A DNA stretch of 64,000 nucleotides from Bog-473 sp963787485 (GTDB lineage Bacteria; Actinomycetota; Acidimicrobiia; Acidimicrobiales; RAAP-2), in the NCBI GenBank assembly GCA_963787485.1, contig CAWBDF010000002.1:248001-312000 (forward strand), given 5' to 3'. Numbering within the stretch: the first letter of the stretch is position 1; every line of letters begins with the position of its first letter. The translations under genes were made by a program, and so were the position numbers. The notes under the pieces are model-generated. The model saw only the letters and a program-made list of their open reading frames with translations, was not told the origin of the DNA and did not search any database. This document shows positions 25,143 through 33,632 of this stretch, in pieces.

Positions 25143-26032
25143 GCTCCGGCCAGGTCCTGGCCGCCGACATCGGCGGAACGACGATGCGCGCCGCGCTGGT
25201 GGACGTCAGTGGCCAGGTCCTCGAGCGCCACTCGGCTCCGACCCCGCACCACGACGCGGTCCCCAGGGCACTGGTCGACCTGTTGCGTGGGGTCGGCGGC
25301 GATGGCTCCCACGGCCCCGCGTGCCATGCCGTGGTCGGCCTTCCCGGCGCGGTCGACTACGCGCAGGGGTGCCTCCTGTGGGCGCCACACCTGCCCGAAG
25401 GCTGGCCCGAGCTTCTCTCGGAGGACGCGTTGGCGGCCAGCCTCGACATACCGGTGCACGTGGCGAACGACGCCGACCTCGCCGCAGTGGGAGAGGCGGC
25501 GCTCGGGGCCGGGGCCGCACACGACGACGTGGCCTACGTCACCATCTCCACCGGCATCGGGGTGGGAGTGGTGCACCAGGGTCGCCTGATGCGCGGGCAA
25601 CGCTCGCTCGGCGAGGTGGGCCACACGGCGATCGACTGGCGGGCCTGGATGGCGGGGTCCCCGTCGACCCTCGAGGAGCTGGGGTCCGGGAGTGCCCTGG
25701 CCCGCCGGGCCCGCGAGGCGGGACTGGGCGACCTCGACGCGGCCGGGGTGGAGGCACTCGTCGTCCACCGCGACCCCCGAGCGTCCGTCATCTGGGAGGA
25801 CGCCGCACGGGCCTGCGCCGTCGGCGTGGTCAACCTCGTCATGGCCTTCTCCCCCGACGTGGTCGTCGTGGGAGGTGGTCTGGGCCTGCGCCCGACGTTC
25901 TTCGACCGGGTCCGCAGCTTGGTCCGGTCACGGGGGGCCCACCTGCCGGCCGAGCTGGCCCTCGTGCCCTCGGTGCTGGGCGACGACGCCGGACTGGCGG
26001 GCGCCGCCCGGTGGGTCGAGGCGCTGTCCTGA
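25139..26032 (+). CDS. ROK-family sugar kinase lacking the zinc motif
   Basis: A 297-residue ROK protein. The phosphate-binding motif is LAADIGGTTMRAALVD near the N-terminus, the catalytic aspartate is in VANDADLAAVGEA, and TISTGIGVGVV is the second glycine loop. The zinc-binding CxCGxxGCxE that normally follows GE(V/I)GH is missing: after GEVGHTAIDW the chain runs directly into WMAGSPSTLEE. The protein at 53679 in this window keeps that motif. GTG 25139 overlaps the upstream stop (GTGA), indicating translational coupling to the PfkB kinase. It may phosphorylate a sugar or have lost activity. Confidence 0.85.
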   Translation: MSSGQVLAADIGGTTMRAALVDVSGQVLERHSAPTPHHDAVPRALVDLLRGVGGDGSHGPACHAVVGLPGAVDYAQGCLLWAPHLPEGWPELLSEDALAASLDIPVHVANDADLAAVGEAALGAGAAHDDVAYVTISTGIGVGVVHQGRLMRGQRSLGEVGHTAIDWRAWMAGSPSTLEELGSGSALARRAREAGLGDLDAAGVEALVVHRDPRASVIWEDAARACAVGVVNLVMAFSPDVVVVGGGLGLRPTFFDRVRSLVRSRGAHLPAELALVPSVLGDDAGLAGAARWVEALS

Positions 26033-26210
26033 GCGCAGCCGAACCCGTCGGGTGATCCCCGTCGAACGGCGATCCCCGTTGAACACGGAGCTTGTCCCCT
26101 GCGGCATCGTGCAGCCGAAACCAAACTGCAATAACACCGGCGAAAGCTGGTAGAAGGAACTCACGGGGTTCCTCGTTGGTACCCGGCGGGCCGGAGAGAA
26201 GGAGGCGTCC

Positions 26211-26360
26211 ATGCGCGTCACACGAGGGCCCATGTTCGGAGGTCTGTCGCTGCTCAACATCTCCACCGCCGGTACCGACATCGCGACCGCGGTCGTCCTC
26301 CTGGTCGCCGTCGCGGTGGACTCGACGCTGCGCCGGCGCGGTCGGTCGGGCACGGCCTGA
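26211..26360 (+). pseudogene. Relic of a sugar ABC permease C-terminus, or a small membrane protein
   Basis: A 49-codon ORF starting at ATG 26211 with AAGGAGG five bases upstream. Residues 9-44 (GGLSLLNISTAGTDIATAVV onward) resemble the last membrane helix and basic tail of RbsC/XylH-type sugar permeases, ending DSTLRRRGRS. Only about one-eighth of such a permease is present. The strong ribosome binding site means the piece could still be expressed as a one-helix membrane peptide. The rest of the 345-bp gap between 26032 and 26378 holds nothing recognisable. Confidence 0.55.
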
Positions 26361-26377
26361 GCCACACCGGACGCGCC

Positions 26378-28003
26378 GTGCACCCGCGCCGCAGTTGCCG
26401 CGTCGTGCTCACCGCGGCCGCGGTGTTGGGAGCAGCGATGGCGTCGCTCGCGCAGCTGTCCGATCCCGCGCTCAGCCGAGCCGCCCCGGCCAGTGCCGAG
26501 CCGGGCTCCCCCTCATGGACCGTCTATCACGGTGACGCCGCGGGGAACGGACTGGCCGCCTCGGTGACCTCAGTCGACGTGACCTCGCCGGAGTGGACCT
26601 CGCCGGTGCTCGACGGCCAGCTCTACGGGGAGCCGTTGGTGCTGGGCGACCGGGTCTACGTGGCGACGGAGAACGACACCGTCGATGCCCTCTCGGCCTC
26701 CAGCGGTGCCCTGGCCTGGTCCACCCATGTCGGGACGCCCGTACCCTCGTCGGACCTCCCCTGTGGCGACATCAGCCCGACCGTCGGCATCACCGGGACG
26801 CCCGTCATCGATCCTCAACGGTCTGAGCTCTTCGTGGTCGCCGAGACAATGGTCGGTGGGTCGCCGGCCCACGTCCTGGTCGGCCTGGACACCGGCACGG
26901 GCCGCGTGGAGCTCACCCAGGCGGTGGATCCGGCCGGCTCCACCCCAGCCGCGGCGCTCCAGCGCACCGGCCTGACCCTCGACTCGGGCCGGATCGTCTT
27001 CGGGATGGGTGGGAACTACGGCGACTGCTCGACCTACCGGGGCCGGGTGATCTCGGTCCCCGAGGCGGGTGGGACGCCGTTGGTGTTCTCCGTCGACGCC
27101 GCCCAGGACGAGGACCAGGGAGCGGTGTGGATGGGGGGCGCCGCCCCCGTGGTGGATGGGTCGGGCGACCTGTGGGTGAGCGTCGGGAACGGCTCGGTGG
27201 TCTCACCCGGCCACGCCTATGACGACAGCGACTCGGTCCTCGAACTCTCGTCCACGCTCACCCTCCTGCAGTACTTCGCACCCTCGTCGTGGGTCACCGA
27301 CAACGCGAACGACCTCGACATGTCCACGGCTCCGGCCCTGCTGGGCGACGGAGAGGTGGTGGCGGCCGGCAAGGCCCGGATCGTCTATCTCCTCGACGGG
27401 TCCTCGTTGGGCTCCATCGGAGGCCAACAGGACTCGTTGTCGCAGTCGTGCGGCGACGACATCGACGGGGGCGTGGCCGTCGTGGGCGCCACCGTCTATC
27501 TCCCGTGCCTCCGCGGCCCGATCGCGGTCTCGGTGTCGGCGTCGCCGCCGGCGCTGCGCCTCCTCTGGCGTGCCAATGTCGGGGGCGGCCCGCCCATCGT
27601 GGCCGGAGGGTTGGTCTGGACCATGGGCCAGGACGGGACCCTTTACGGGCTCGACCCCAGCGCCGGGACCGTCCGTGCCCGCGCCGACGTGGGTGCGCCG
27701 GCCAACCACTTCCCGACGCCCGGGATCGGCGCCGGCCTGTTGCTGGCGCCGAGCGACGACCGTGTGGTGTCCTTCCGCGCTCCGTCGGCGGCCGCGTTGC
27801 CGACAAGGTCACCGACCACGACGACGACCGAGGCCCCGCCCACCACGACCAGAGCAGCCCGCGCCGGCACCGCGGCTTCGGCCCACCAGGCGACCAAGGC
27901 CGGAACCAATCCGGGTCTGATCGTCGCGGCCGCGCTGGCCGGCGTGGCCGTCGTCGGAGTGGCGGCATGGTTGGAGCGCCGGCGCCGCCGGGCCCCACGG
28001 TGA
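26378..28003 (+). CDS. Secreted, C-terminally anchored PQQ-like beta-propeller protein
   Basis: A 541-residue surface protein. Residues 1-40 form a signal peptide (basic start, hydrophobic VVLTAAAVLGAAMASLA). The body has blade-like repeats of the pyrrolo-quinoline-quinone type, for example YGEPLVLGDRVYVATENDTV and ALSASSGALAWSTHVG. A threonine-rich linker (about 470-500) leads to a single membrane helix, LIVAAALAGVAVVGVAAWL, and a stop-transfer RRRRR cluster. It probably faces the outside as a binding or scaffold protein. Start GTG 26378; no enzyme motif is seen. Confidence 0.82.
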   Translation: MHPRRSCRVVLTAAAVLGAAMASLAQLSDPALSRAAPASAEPGSPSWTVYHGDAAGNGLAASVTSVDVTSPEWTSPVLDGQLYGEPLVLGDRVYVATENDTVDALSASSGALAWSTHVGTPVPSSDLPCGDISPTVGITGTPVIDPQRSELFVVAETMVGGSPAHVLVGLDTGTGRVELTQAVDPAGSTPAAALQRTGLTLDSGRIVFGMGGNYGDCSTYRGRVISVPEAGGTPLVFSVDAAQDEDQGAVWMGGAAPVVDGSGDLWVSVGNGSVVSPGHAYDDSDSVLELSSTLTLLQYFAPSSWVTDNANDLDMSTAPALLGDGEVVAAGKARIVYLLDGSSLGSIGGQQDSLSQSCGDDIDGGVAVVGATVYLPCLRGPIAVSVSASPPALRLLWRANVGGGPPIVAGGLVWTMGQDGTLYGLDPSAGTVRARADVGAPANHFPTPGIGAGLLLAPSDDRVVSFRAPSAAALPTRSPTTTTTEAPPTTTRAARAGTAASAHQATKAGTNPGLIVAAALAGVAVVGVAAWLERRRRRAPR

Positions 28004-28058
28004 TCTTCGAGCCCCTCGGCGCCCGCCGCCAGCGCCGAGAAGCCCGGGATGCACATTC

Positions 28059-28074
28059 GTACACCCCGGTGTAC
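28059..28074. promoter_or_regulatory. Perfect inverted repeat GTACACC-CC-GGTGTAC
   Basis: Seven-base arms separated by two bases, in the gap between the propeller gene and a small membrane protein gene. It could be an operator or a hairpin; no partner is evident. Confidence 0.35.
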
Positions 28075-28183
28075 GTGGGTCAGCGTCGGCACCCGAGACT
28101 TTCATCTGACGTTCGCGTCCGTGTCGACGGCCCGTCAGTGTCACCCCCGTGTTGTCACCGAACGCGGAGTCGGCGGGGATACC

Positions 28184-28537
28184 TCAGCCCGACGTGAGGA
28201 GCAACTCGAGCACGGTGCCGACCGCGCCGAGCAGCAGCGAGACGGACAGCACCACCGCCAGCACCCGGATGACACCTCGGTGCATCGGTTCCCACTCACC
28301 GAGGTCGACGTCGCCGAAGTCCTCGACGGCCCCGAGGTCGTCACCCAGGTCCAAGTCGCCGGCACGGTCGACTCCTCCTCCGTCACCCTTGCGGCTCGCC
28401 CACGCCGGCTCGTAGGGGACCCGCTCGTCGAGAGGCCGGGGCTCGCGAGTGGCCAGGTACCCGATGAACGGTGCCAAGCCCTCCGGGAAGTGGGGCTGCG
28501 GCGGTCCGGGGACGTGGCCCTGCACGGACATCACCAT
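28184..28537 (-). CDS. Small hypothetical membrane protein
   Basis: A 117-residue protein from ATG 28537 (a second ATG two codons later). The N-terminus is proline-rich (HVPGPPQPHFPEGLAPF), the middle is acidic (DLDLGDDLGAVEDFGDVD) and the C-terminus has one predicted membrane helix (VIRVLAVVLSVSLLLGAVG). That suggests a tail-anchored protein with a cytoplasmic acidic domain. No family is recognised. It is divergent from the GH26-like gene at 28701. The frame remains open far upstream over that gene, but that part is an antisense shadow. Confidence 0.6.
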   Translation of the reverse strand: MVMSVQGHVPGPPQPHFPEGLAPFIGYLATREPRPLDERVPYEPAWASRKGDGGGVDRAGDLDLGDDLGAVEDFGDVDLGEWEPMHRGVIRVLAVVLSVSLLLGAVGTVLELLLTSG

Positions 28538-28700
28538 ATCCCTGGGCCGGGTCGCCGCCACCGGGCACCGCGTCCCACCCGCCGAGGCGCGTCTCACAAC
28601 GGAGCCACACCGGGTCAACGGAGCATCACGGCCCGGCCAACTGCCCGTCAAATGCGTCTCATGACGGCGCGAGGGGTCCCGCCGGCGCGCCGAGGAACCG

Positions 28701-30494
28701 GTGGTGAGCTCCTCGGCCCTCCCCCCGTCCCACGCTGGTCCGCGCCTCGTCTCTCGCCTGACCGGGCTGATCGCCTTTGCGCTCGCTGTGGCCGGGGTCA
28801 CCCTGCTCGGGCCGCTCGGTGCCGCAGCACCGACGCTGGCCGCCACACCGACCGTGGCCCACGTCGTGGGCGGCGGATCCTTCATGGCGGCTGACCCCTC
28901 TGGCGGGTACTGGACCACGAGCCCCTTCGGGTCGGTCGTCCCACACGACGGCACGCCGGGCGACGGTTCCCTCGGCGGCGTCCATCTCAACAGGCCGATC
29001 GTGGGGATGTCGCCCACGCCCGACGGCGGCGGGTATTGGCTGGTGGCCTCCGACGGCGGCGTGTTCTCCTTCGGCGACGCCGCCTTCCACGGCTCGACCG
29101 GGGCCATCGCCCTCAACAAGCCCATCGTCGGCATGGCCGCCACGCCGGACGGGAACGGCTACTGGTTGGTGGCCACCGACGGAGGGGTGTTCTCCTTCGG
29201 TGACGCCGCCTTCCACGGCTCGACCGGGGGCATCGCCCTCAACAAGCCCATCGTCGGCATGGCGGCCACGCCGGACGGGAACGGCTACTGGCTGGTGGCC
29301 TCCGACGGTGGGGTGTTCACCTTCGGCGACGCCGCCTTCCACGGCTCAACCGGGGCCATCGCCCTCAACCAGCCGATCGTGGCGATGGCGGGGACGCCGG
29401 ACGGGAACGGCTACTGGCTGGTGGCCTCCGACGGTGGCGTGTTCACCTTCGGCGACGCCGGCTTCTACGGATCCCTGGCCGGAACCGGGGCGTCGGTGGA
29501 GGGCGTGATGGCCACGTCCGGCCAGCCGGGGTACACCTTGGTCGAGACCAACGGCACCGGCGTGTACTTCAGCCCGGGATCGGGCCCGGTGGTGCGCGGC
29601 GCGCCGTCCGGCGGCAGCCTGTCGTCCATCCTCGGGGTCTACGGCGGACCGGGCGACCCGCAGCCGGTGCAGGACTTCGCCGGCTCGGGCATCCACGCCA
29701 CCTACGCCATGGACTTCCTCGATCCGAGCTCGTGGTCCCAGATCACGCAGCCGAACTGGCCCTATGCCGACTGGCAACGCACGGGGTACCAAATGATCTG
29801 GGGCGTCCCGATGATCCCCAACACCGGCGCGTCGCTGGCCACCGAGGCGACCGGTGCCTACAACGGATACTTCACCACGGTGGCGAGCAACCTGGTCGCC
29901 CATGGATACGGGTCGAGCATCGTCCGGCTCGGCTGGGAGTTCAACTGCGGCTGCCAACCCTGGTACACCGGTTCTGACAGCTCGGACTTCGTCCGCTCGT
30001 TCCAGAACATCGTGACCTCCATGCGCTCCGTGGCCGGGGCCAACTTCAAGTTCGAGTGGAACCCCGACATCGGCGATCGCGGCGTGGGCAACCTGGCCAA
30101 CTTCTACCCCGGCGACAGCTACGTCGACCTGGTCGGTATGGACCTGTACGACATCTCGTGGAACTCGTATCCAGGGGCCGACGCCTTGTTCAACTCGTTC
30201 GTGACCCAGCCCGACGGGCTCAACTGGCTGGCCGCGTTCGGAGCGGCGCACAACAAGCCGCTGGTGTTCCCCGAATGGGGCCTCGGTTGGGGGGTGTGCT
30301 CGACGGGAGGGGCACCCGTCTCGGGCTCCGGCGAGACCTGCGGCGGCGACAACCCGACCTTCATCAACGACATGGCGGGCTGGGTCTCGACGCACGACGT
30401 CGCCGAGATCACCTTCTGGGACTACGGAACCAGCTCGGTCGACAACGGATCCAGCCCCAACACCGAGCAGGCGCTCGCCGCCGCCTTCGGCTGA
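28701..30494 (+). CDS. Secreted GH26-like glycosidase with propeller-like repeats, copy 1
   Basis: A 597-residue secreted protein. A signal peptide (about 1-48) is followed by four near-identical 42-residue repeats containing GYWLVASDGGVFSFGDA (about 90-265), thought to form a propeller or lectin-like domain. The C-terminal part (about 310-597) resembles GH26 endo-beta-mannanases: the acid/base glutamate would be E413 in RLGWEFN and the nucleophile E525 in VFPEWGLGW. Start GTG 28701 has GAGGA nearby. It probably cuts an extracellular or own-surface beta-glycan. It is followed by its paralogue at 30667. Confidence 0.85.
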   Translation: MVSSSALPPSHAGPRLVSRLTGLIAFALAVAGVTLLGPLGAAAPTLAATPTVAHVVGGGSFMAADPSGGYWTTSPFGSVVPHDGTPGDGSLGGVHLNRPIVGMSPTPDGGGYWLVASDGGVFSFGDAAFHGSTGAIALNKPIVGMAATPDGNGYWLVATDGGVFSFGDAAFHGSTGGIALNKPIVGMAATPDGNGYWLVASDGGVFTFGDAAFHGSTGAIALNQPIVAMAGTPDGNGYWLVASDGGVFTFGDAGFYGSLAGTGASVEGVMATSGQPGYTLVETNGTGVYFSPGSGPVVRGAPSGGSLSSILGVYGGPGDPQPVQDFAGSGIHATYAMDFLDPSSWSQITQPNWPYADWQRTGYQMIWGVPMIPNTGASLATEATGAYNGYFTTVASNLVAHGYGSSIVRLGWEFNCGCQPWYTGSDSSDFVRSFQNIVTSMRSVAGANFKFEWNPDIGDRGVGNLANFYPGDSYVDLVGMDLYDISWNSYPGADALFNSFVTQPDGLNWLAAFGAAHNKPLVFPEWGLGWGVCSTGGAPVSGSGETCGGDNPTFINDMAGWVSTHDVAEITFWDYGTSSVDNGSSPNTEQALAAAFG

Positions 30495-30652
30495 CAGCCT
30501 CTCGGCGTCGCACGCCCGCGTGCTGGTCCCACGCCCCTGTGGTGACCGACTCCGTGCGCCCGGGTGGAGGCCGACGTGACGGGCAGATGAAATCGGCCTG
30601 AACATCGTCGAAAGCGGGCCTTGCGCCGCCCCGTAGGGCTCGCGGTGCGACA

Positions 30653-30658
30653 TACGGT
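30653..30658 (+). promoter_or_regulatory. -10 element (TACGGT) for a leaderless GH26-like mRNA
   Basis: TACGGT ends eight bases before ATG 30667 and there is no Shine-Dalgarno sequence. Confidence 0.5.
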
Positions 30659-30666
30659 GGATCGTC

Positions 30667-32601
30667 ATGACGCGACCGGAGCCGAACCGCTCCCTCGCAG
30701 GCCGCGGCGCCCTCCGGCCCGAGGCTCTCCGCGCCGCCGCCTGGGCCGGCCTCCTGGCCTCGGTGGTGATCTCGCTCACCGCGCTGGTTCCGGTGCGGGG
30801 TCCGTCGCCGGCGGGCGCGACCTCGCCCACCTTCGCCTACGCCGGCGGGACCAGGATGGCCGCGGACCCCGCCGGCGGCTACTGGACCACCTCGCCCGGC
30901 GGACGAGTGCACGGGCACGATGGCGCTCCGAGCTACGGATCCTTGTCCCGTGGCGTATCGAGGTGGCCGGTCGTGGGCATGGCCGCGACGACCGACGGTG
31001 CCGGCTATTGGCTCGTGGCCTCCGACGGCGGAGTGTTCGCCTTCGGCGACGCCCGGTTCTACGGCTCGACCACCCACGTGCCGCTCAACCAACCCGTCGT
31101 GGGCATGGCCGCGACGACCGACGGTGCCGGATATTGGCTCGTGGCCTCCGACGGTGGCGTGTTCGCCTTCGGCGATGCCCCGTTCTCGGGGTCGGCGATC
31201 CCGCTCAGTCCCACGCGGCCGGTCGTCGCGATGGCGCCGACGCCCGACGCCAACGGGTACTGGCTGGTCACCTCGAACGGCGGCGTGTACAGCTTCGGGA
31301 GCGCTCCGGACGACGGGTCGCTCAGCGCGACCCACGTCCACCGCCGGATCGTGGCCATGGCTCCGACAGCGGACGGCGATGGGTACTGGTTGGCGGCGCT
31401 CAACGGCGACGTCTACCAATATGGTGACGCCTCAGATTTCGGGTCACTGGGCGCCCGCGGTGTCCGGGTGGCCGGACTCATGGTCAGCTCGAGACAACCG
31501 GGGTACACGCTCGTCGAGTCCAACGGCCGCACCGCGTACCGCGGACCCGACATCTCGGACACCGGACCCTCGAGCTCGACGACCACCACCTCCACGAGCC
31601 CGACCGCGCCACTCGGGACCTCGACGACCACCCAGCCCCTCTTGGGATCGACGCCGGGGAGCCTCTCGTCGGTCCTCGGTGTCTACGGCGGTCCCGGCTA
31701 TCCCACCTCAGTGGCCGACTTCGCCACGCTGATGGGAGGTCGGACGACCTACGCCATGGACTTCCTCGACCCGAGCTCGTGGACCAAGATAGAGGACCCT
31801 TCCTGGTTTCTCTCGCGCTGGGCAGGGACGGGATACCGCATGATCTGGGGCGTGCCCATGCTGCCCAACACGTGGTCGTACTCCTTGTCCGACGAAGCCG
31901 CGGGCGCGTACGACGGCTACTTCACGACGCTGTCGCAGAACTTGATCGCCGGCGGACAGGGAAGCTCAATCATCCGCCTCGGTTGGGAGTTCAATGGTGG
32001 CTGGTTCCCGTGGCACGCCGGCGGCCAGGCCGCCAACTTCGTCGGGGCATTCCGGCACATCGTCACCGCCATGCGGTCGGTCCCGGGCGCCAACTACACC
32101 TTCGAGTGGAATCCCGACATCGGTGACCTGGGCGTCGGAGACCTCGCCCAGTACTATCCGGGCGACACCTACGTGGACTATGTCGGGCTCGACGTCTACG
32201 ACATCGACTGGGGAAACTACAGCGGCGCCGACTCGGAGTTCGCCGCCCTCCAGACAGAGCCGTACGGCTTGAACTGGCTGGCCTCGTTCGGCGCCGCTCA
32301 CGCGAAGCCGCTGGTGTTCCCCGAATGGGGATTGGGCTGGGGCACGTGCAGCGGCTCGGGCCAGGCCATCAGCACCAACAACGTGCAGGGGTGCGGGGGC
32401 GACGACCCGACCTTCATTGACGACATGGCCAATTGGTTCGCCACCCACGACGTCGCCGAGGCCACCTATTGGGACTACGGCAGCAGCACGGTGGACGGCT
32501 GCCTGGCGGCGTGCGCGCCGATCACCACCGGTGACGGGGTCACGACGCCGACGAGCGGCAACCCTCTGACCGCGCGAGAGCTGGTGAACGACTTCGGCTG
32601 A
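30667..32601 (+). CDS. Secreted GH26-like glycosidase with propeller-like repeats, copy 2
   Basis: A 644-residue paralogue of the preceding protein, with a membrane-type signal (AAAWAGLLASVVISLTALV) and more diverged repeats such as GYWLVASDGGVFAFGDA. A Ser/Thr linker (about 300-330) separates these from the GH26-like domain. The proposed acid/base is E441 in RLGWEFNGG and the nucleophile E553 in VFPEWGLGW. The two catalytic domains are clearly homologous from SLSSxLGVYGGPG to the end, but copy 1 lacks the linker. The coding sequence ends inside the first unit of a 13-bp tandem repeat. Confidence 0.86.
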   Translation: MTRPEPNRSLAGRGALRPEALRAAAWAGLLASVVISLTALVPVRGPSPAGATSPTFAYAGGTRMAADPAGGYWTTSPGGRVHGHDGAPSYGSLSRGVSRWPVVGMAATTDGAGYWLVASDGGVFAFGDARFYGSTTHVPLNQPVVGMAATTDGAGYWLVASDGGVFAFGDAPFSGSAIPLSPTRPVVAMAPTPDANGYWLVTSNGGVYSFGSAPDDGSLSATHVHRRIVAMAPTADGDGYWLAALNGDVYQYGDASDFGSLGARGVRVAGLMVSSRQPGYTLVESNGRTAYRGPDISDTGPSSSTTTTSTSPTAPLGTSTTTQPLLGSTPGSLSSVLGVYGGPGYPTSVADFATLMGGRTTYAMDFLDPSSWTKIEDPSWFLSRWAGTGYRMIWGVPMLPNTWSYSLSDEAAGAYDGYFTTLSQNLIAGGQGSSIIRLGWEFNGGWFPWHAGGQAANFVGAFRHIVTAMRSVPGANYTFEWNPDIGDLGVGDLAQYYPGDTYVDYVGLDVYDIDWGNYSGADSEFAALQTEPYGLNWLASFGAAHAKPLVFPEWGLGWGTCSGSGQAISTNNVQGCGGDDPTFIDDMANWFATHDVAEATYWDYGSSTVDGCLAACAPITTGDGVTTPTSGNPLTARELVNDFG

Positions 32602-32640
32602 CGACTTCGGCTGACGAATTCGGCCGACGACTTCGGCCGA
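32589..32640 (+). repeat. Four tandem 13-bp repeats spanning a stop codon
   Basis: CGACTTCGGCTGA (32589-32601, containing the gene's TGA) is repeated exactly at 32602-32614, then as CGAATTCGGCCGA (32615-32627) and CGACTTCGGCCGA (32628-32640). The first unit encodes the last residues DFG and the stop. Confidence 0.9.
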
Positions 32641-32676
32641 CGACCCGAGGCGGCCCTCCGGCGCGAAGCTGGCCCG

Positions 32677-33621
32677 ATGGCCCCGTCGCCACCCAACCCC
32701 GTGCGCCGAGCGAGCGCCCTCGGCAGCACCGTGGCCGGCACTCCGCTGCGAGTGGTGGGAGGGCTGGCCGTGCCGGCTCGCGACGACCTGGCGCGCTCGG
32801 TGCGGCGGGCCATCGGGCTGAACGATCAGCCTCCGCCCGTCACCACCGACCCGGGCCGCGCCTACCTGCCTCCCGGAGGCATGGCGCGGCGTGTCCATGC
32901 CGACCTGCCCGCCATGGTGATCGGTGGACTGAGTGCGTTGATGCTGCAGAGCCTGCATCCGCTCGCCATGGCCGGGGTGGCCGAGCACTCGAGCTACCGG
33001 GAGGATCCCCTCGGGCGGCTGCGACGCACGGCGGCCTTCGTCGGGACCACGACGTTCGGCACAGTGGAGCAGGCGGCCGAGGCGATCGGGCGCGTCCAAC
33101 GGGTGCACCGCTCGGTCCACGGAACGGCGCCCGATGGGCGCACCTATTCGGCCGAGGATCCCGAGCTGGTGACGTTCATTCACGTGGCGGAAGTATGGAG
33201 TTTCCTGGCGTCGTCGCGCCGGTACGGGCCTGGGACGATCACCCCCGACGCGGCCGACCGCTACTACGACGAGATGGCCCCGGTCGCACTGGCCCTCGGT
33301 GCCACGTGGGCCCCACGCTCCTCCCGGGAGGTCGAGAGCTACCTGGCCCGCGTGCGCCCCGAGCTGCATGCCGGGCCGCAGGCCCGCGAGGCCCGTGACT
33401 GGTTGCTGGCCGGCGTTCCACGGCGGCGGGCCGAGCGGGCTGCCTACTCGCTGGTCCTGGCGGCTTCCATCGGCGTGCTCCCGCCGTGGGCCCGCCGCGA
33501 GCTCGGTCTCTCACTCGTCCGGCCCCTCGACCTGCTGGTGGACACCGCGGCGATCACTCCGCTCACCCGGGCGCTGGCGGGCGCTCTGCGCTTCTTGGTG
33601 ACGCCGTCGTCGTCAGGCTGA
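32677..33621 (+). CDS. MpaB/DUF2236 family protein
   Basis: A 314-residue all-helical protein of the oxygenase MpaB/latex-clearing-protein-related family. Recognisable blocks are LRRTAAFVGTTTFGT (about 113-127), VQRVHRSVHGTAPDG (about 138-152) and DPELVTFIHVAEVWSF. The histidines of the VHRSVHG and FIHV blocks are candidates for binding heme b as in rubber oxygenase. Family members oxidise hydrophobic substrates, but most, like this one, have no assigned reaction. ATG 32677 has no clear ribosome binding site. It lies between the GH26-like gene and a convergent aldose epimerase. Confidence 0.85.
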   Translation: MAPSPPNPVRRASALGSTVAGTPLRVVGGLAVPARDDLARSVRRAIGLNDQPPPVTTDPGRAYLPPGGMARRVHADLPAMVIGGLSALMLQSLHPLAMAGVAEHSSYREDPLGRLRRTAAFVGTTTFGTVEQAAEAIGRVQRVHRSVHGTAPDGRTYSAEDPELVTFIHVAEVWSFLASSRRYGPGTITPDAADRYYDEMAPVALALGATWAPRSSREVESYLARVRPELHAGPQAREARDWLLAGVPRRRAERAAYSLVLAASIGVLPPWARRELGLSLVRPLDLLVDTAAITPLTRALAGALRFLVTPSSSG

Positions 33622-33632
33622 GCAGTCGCCGC

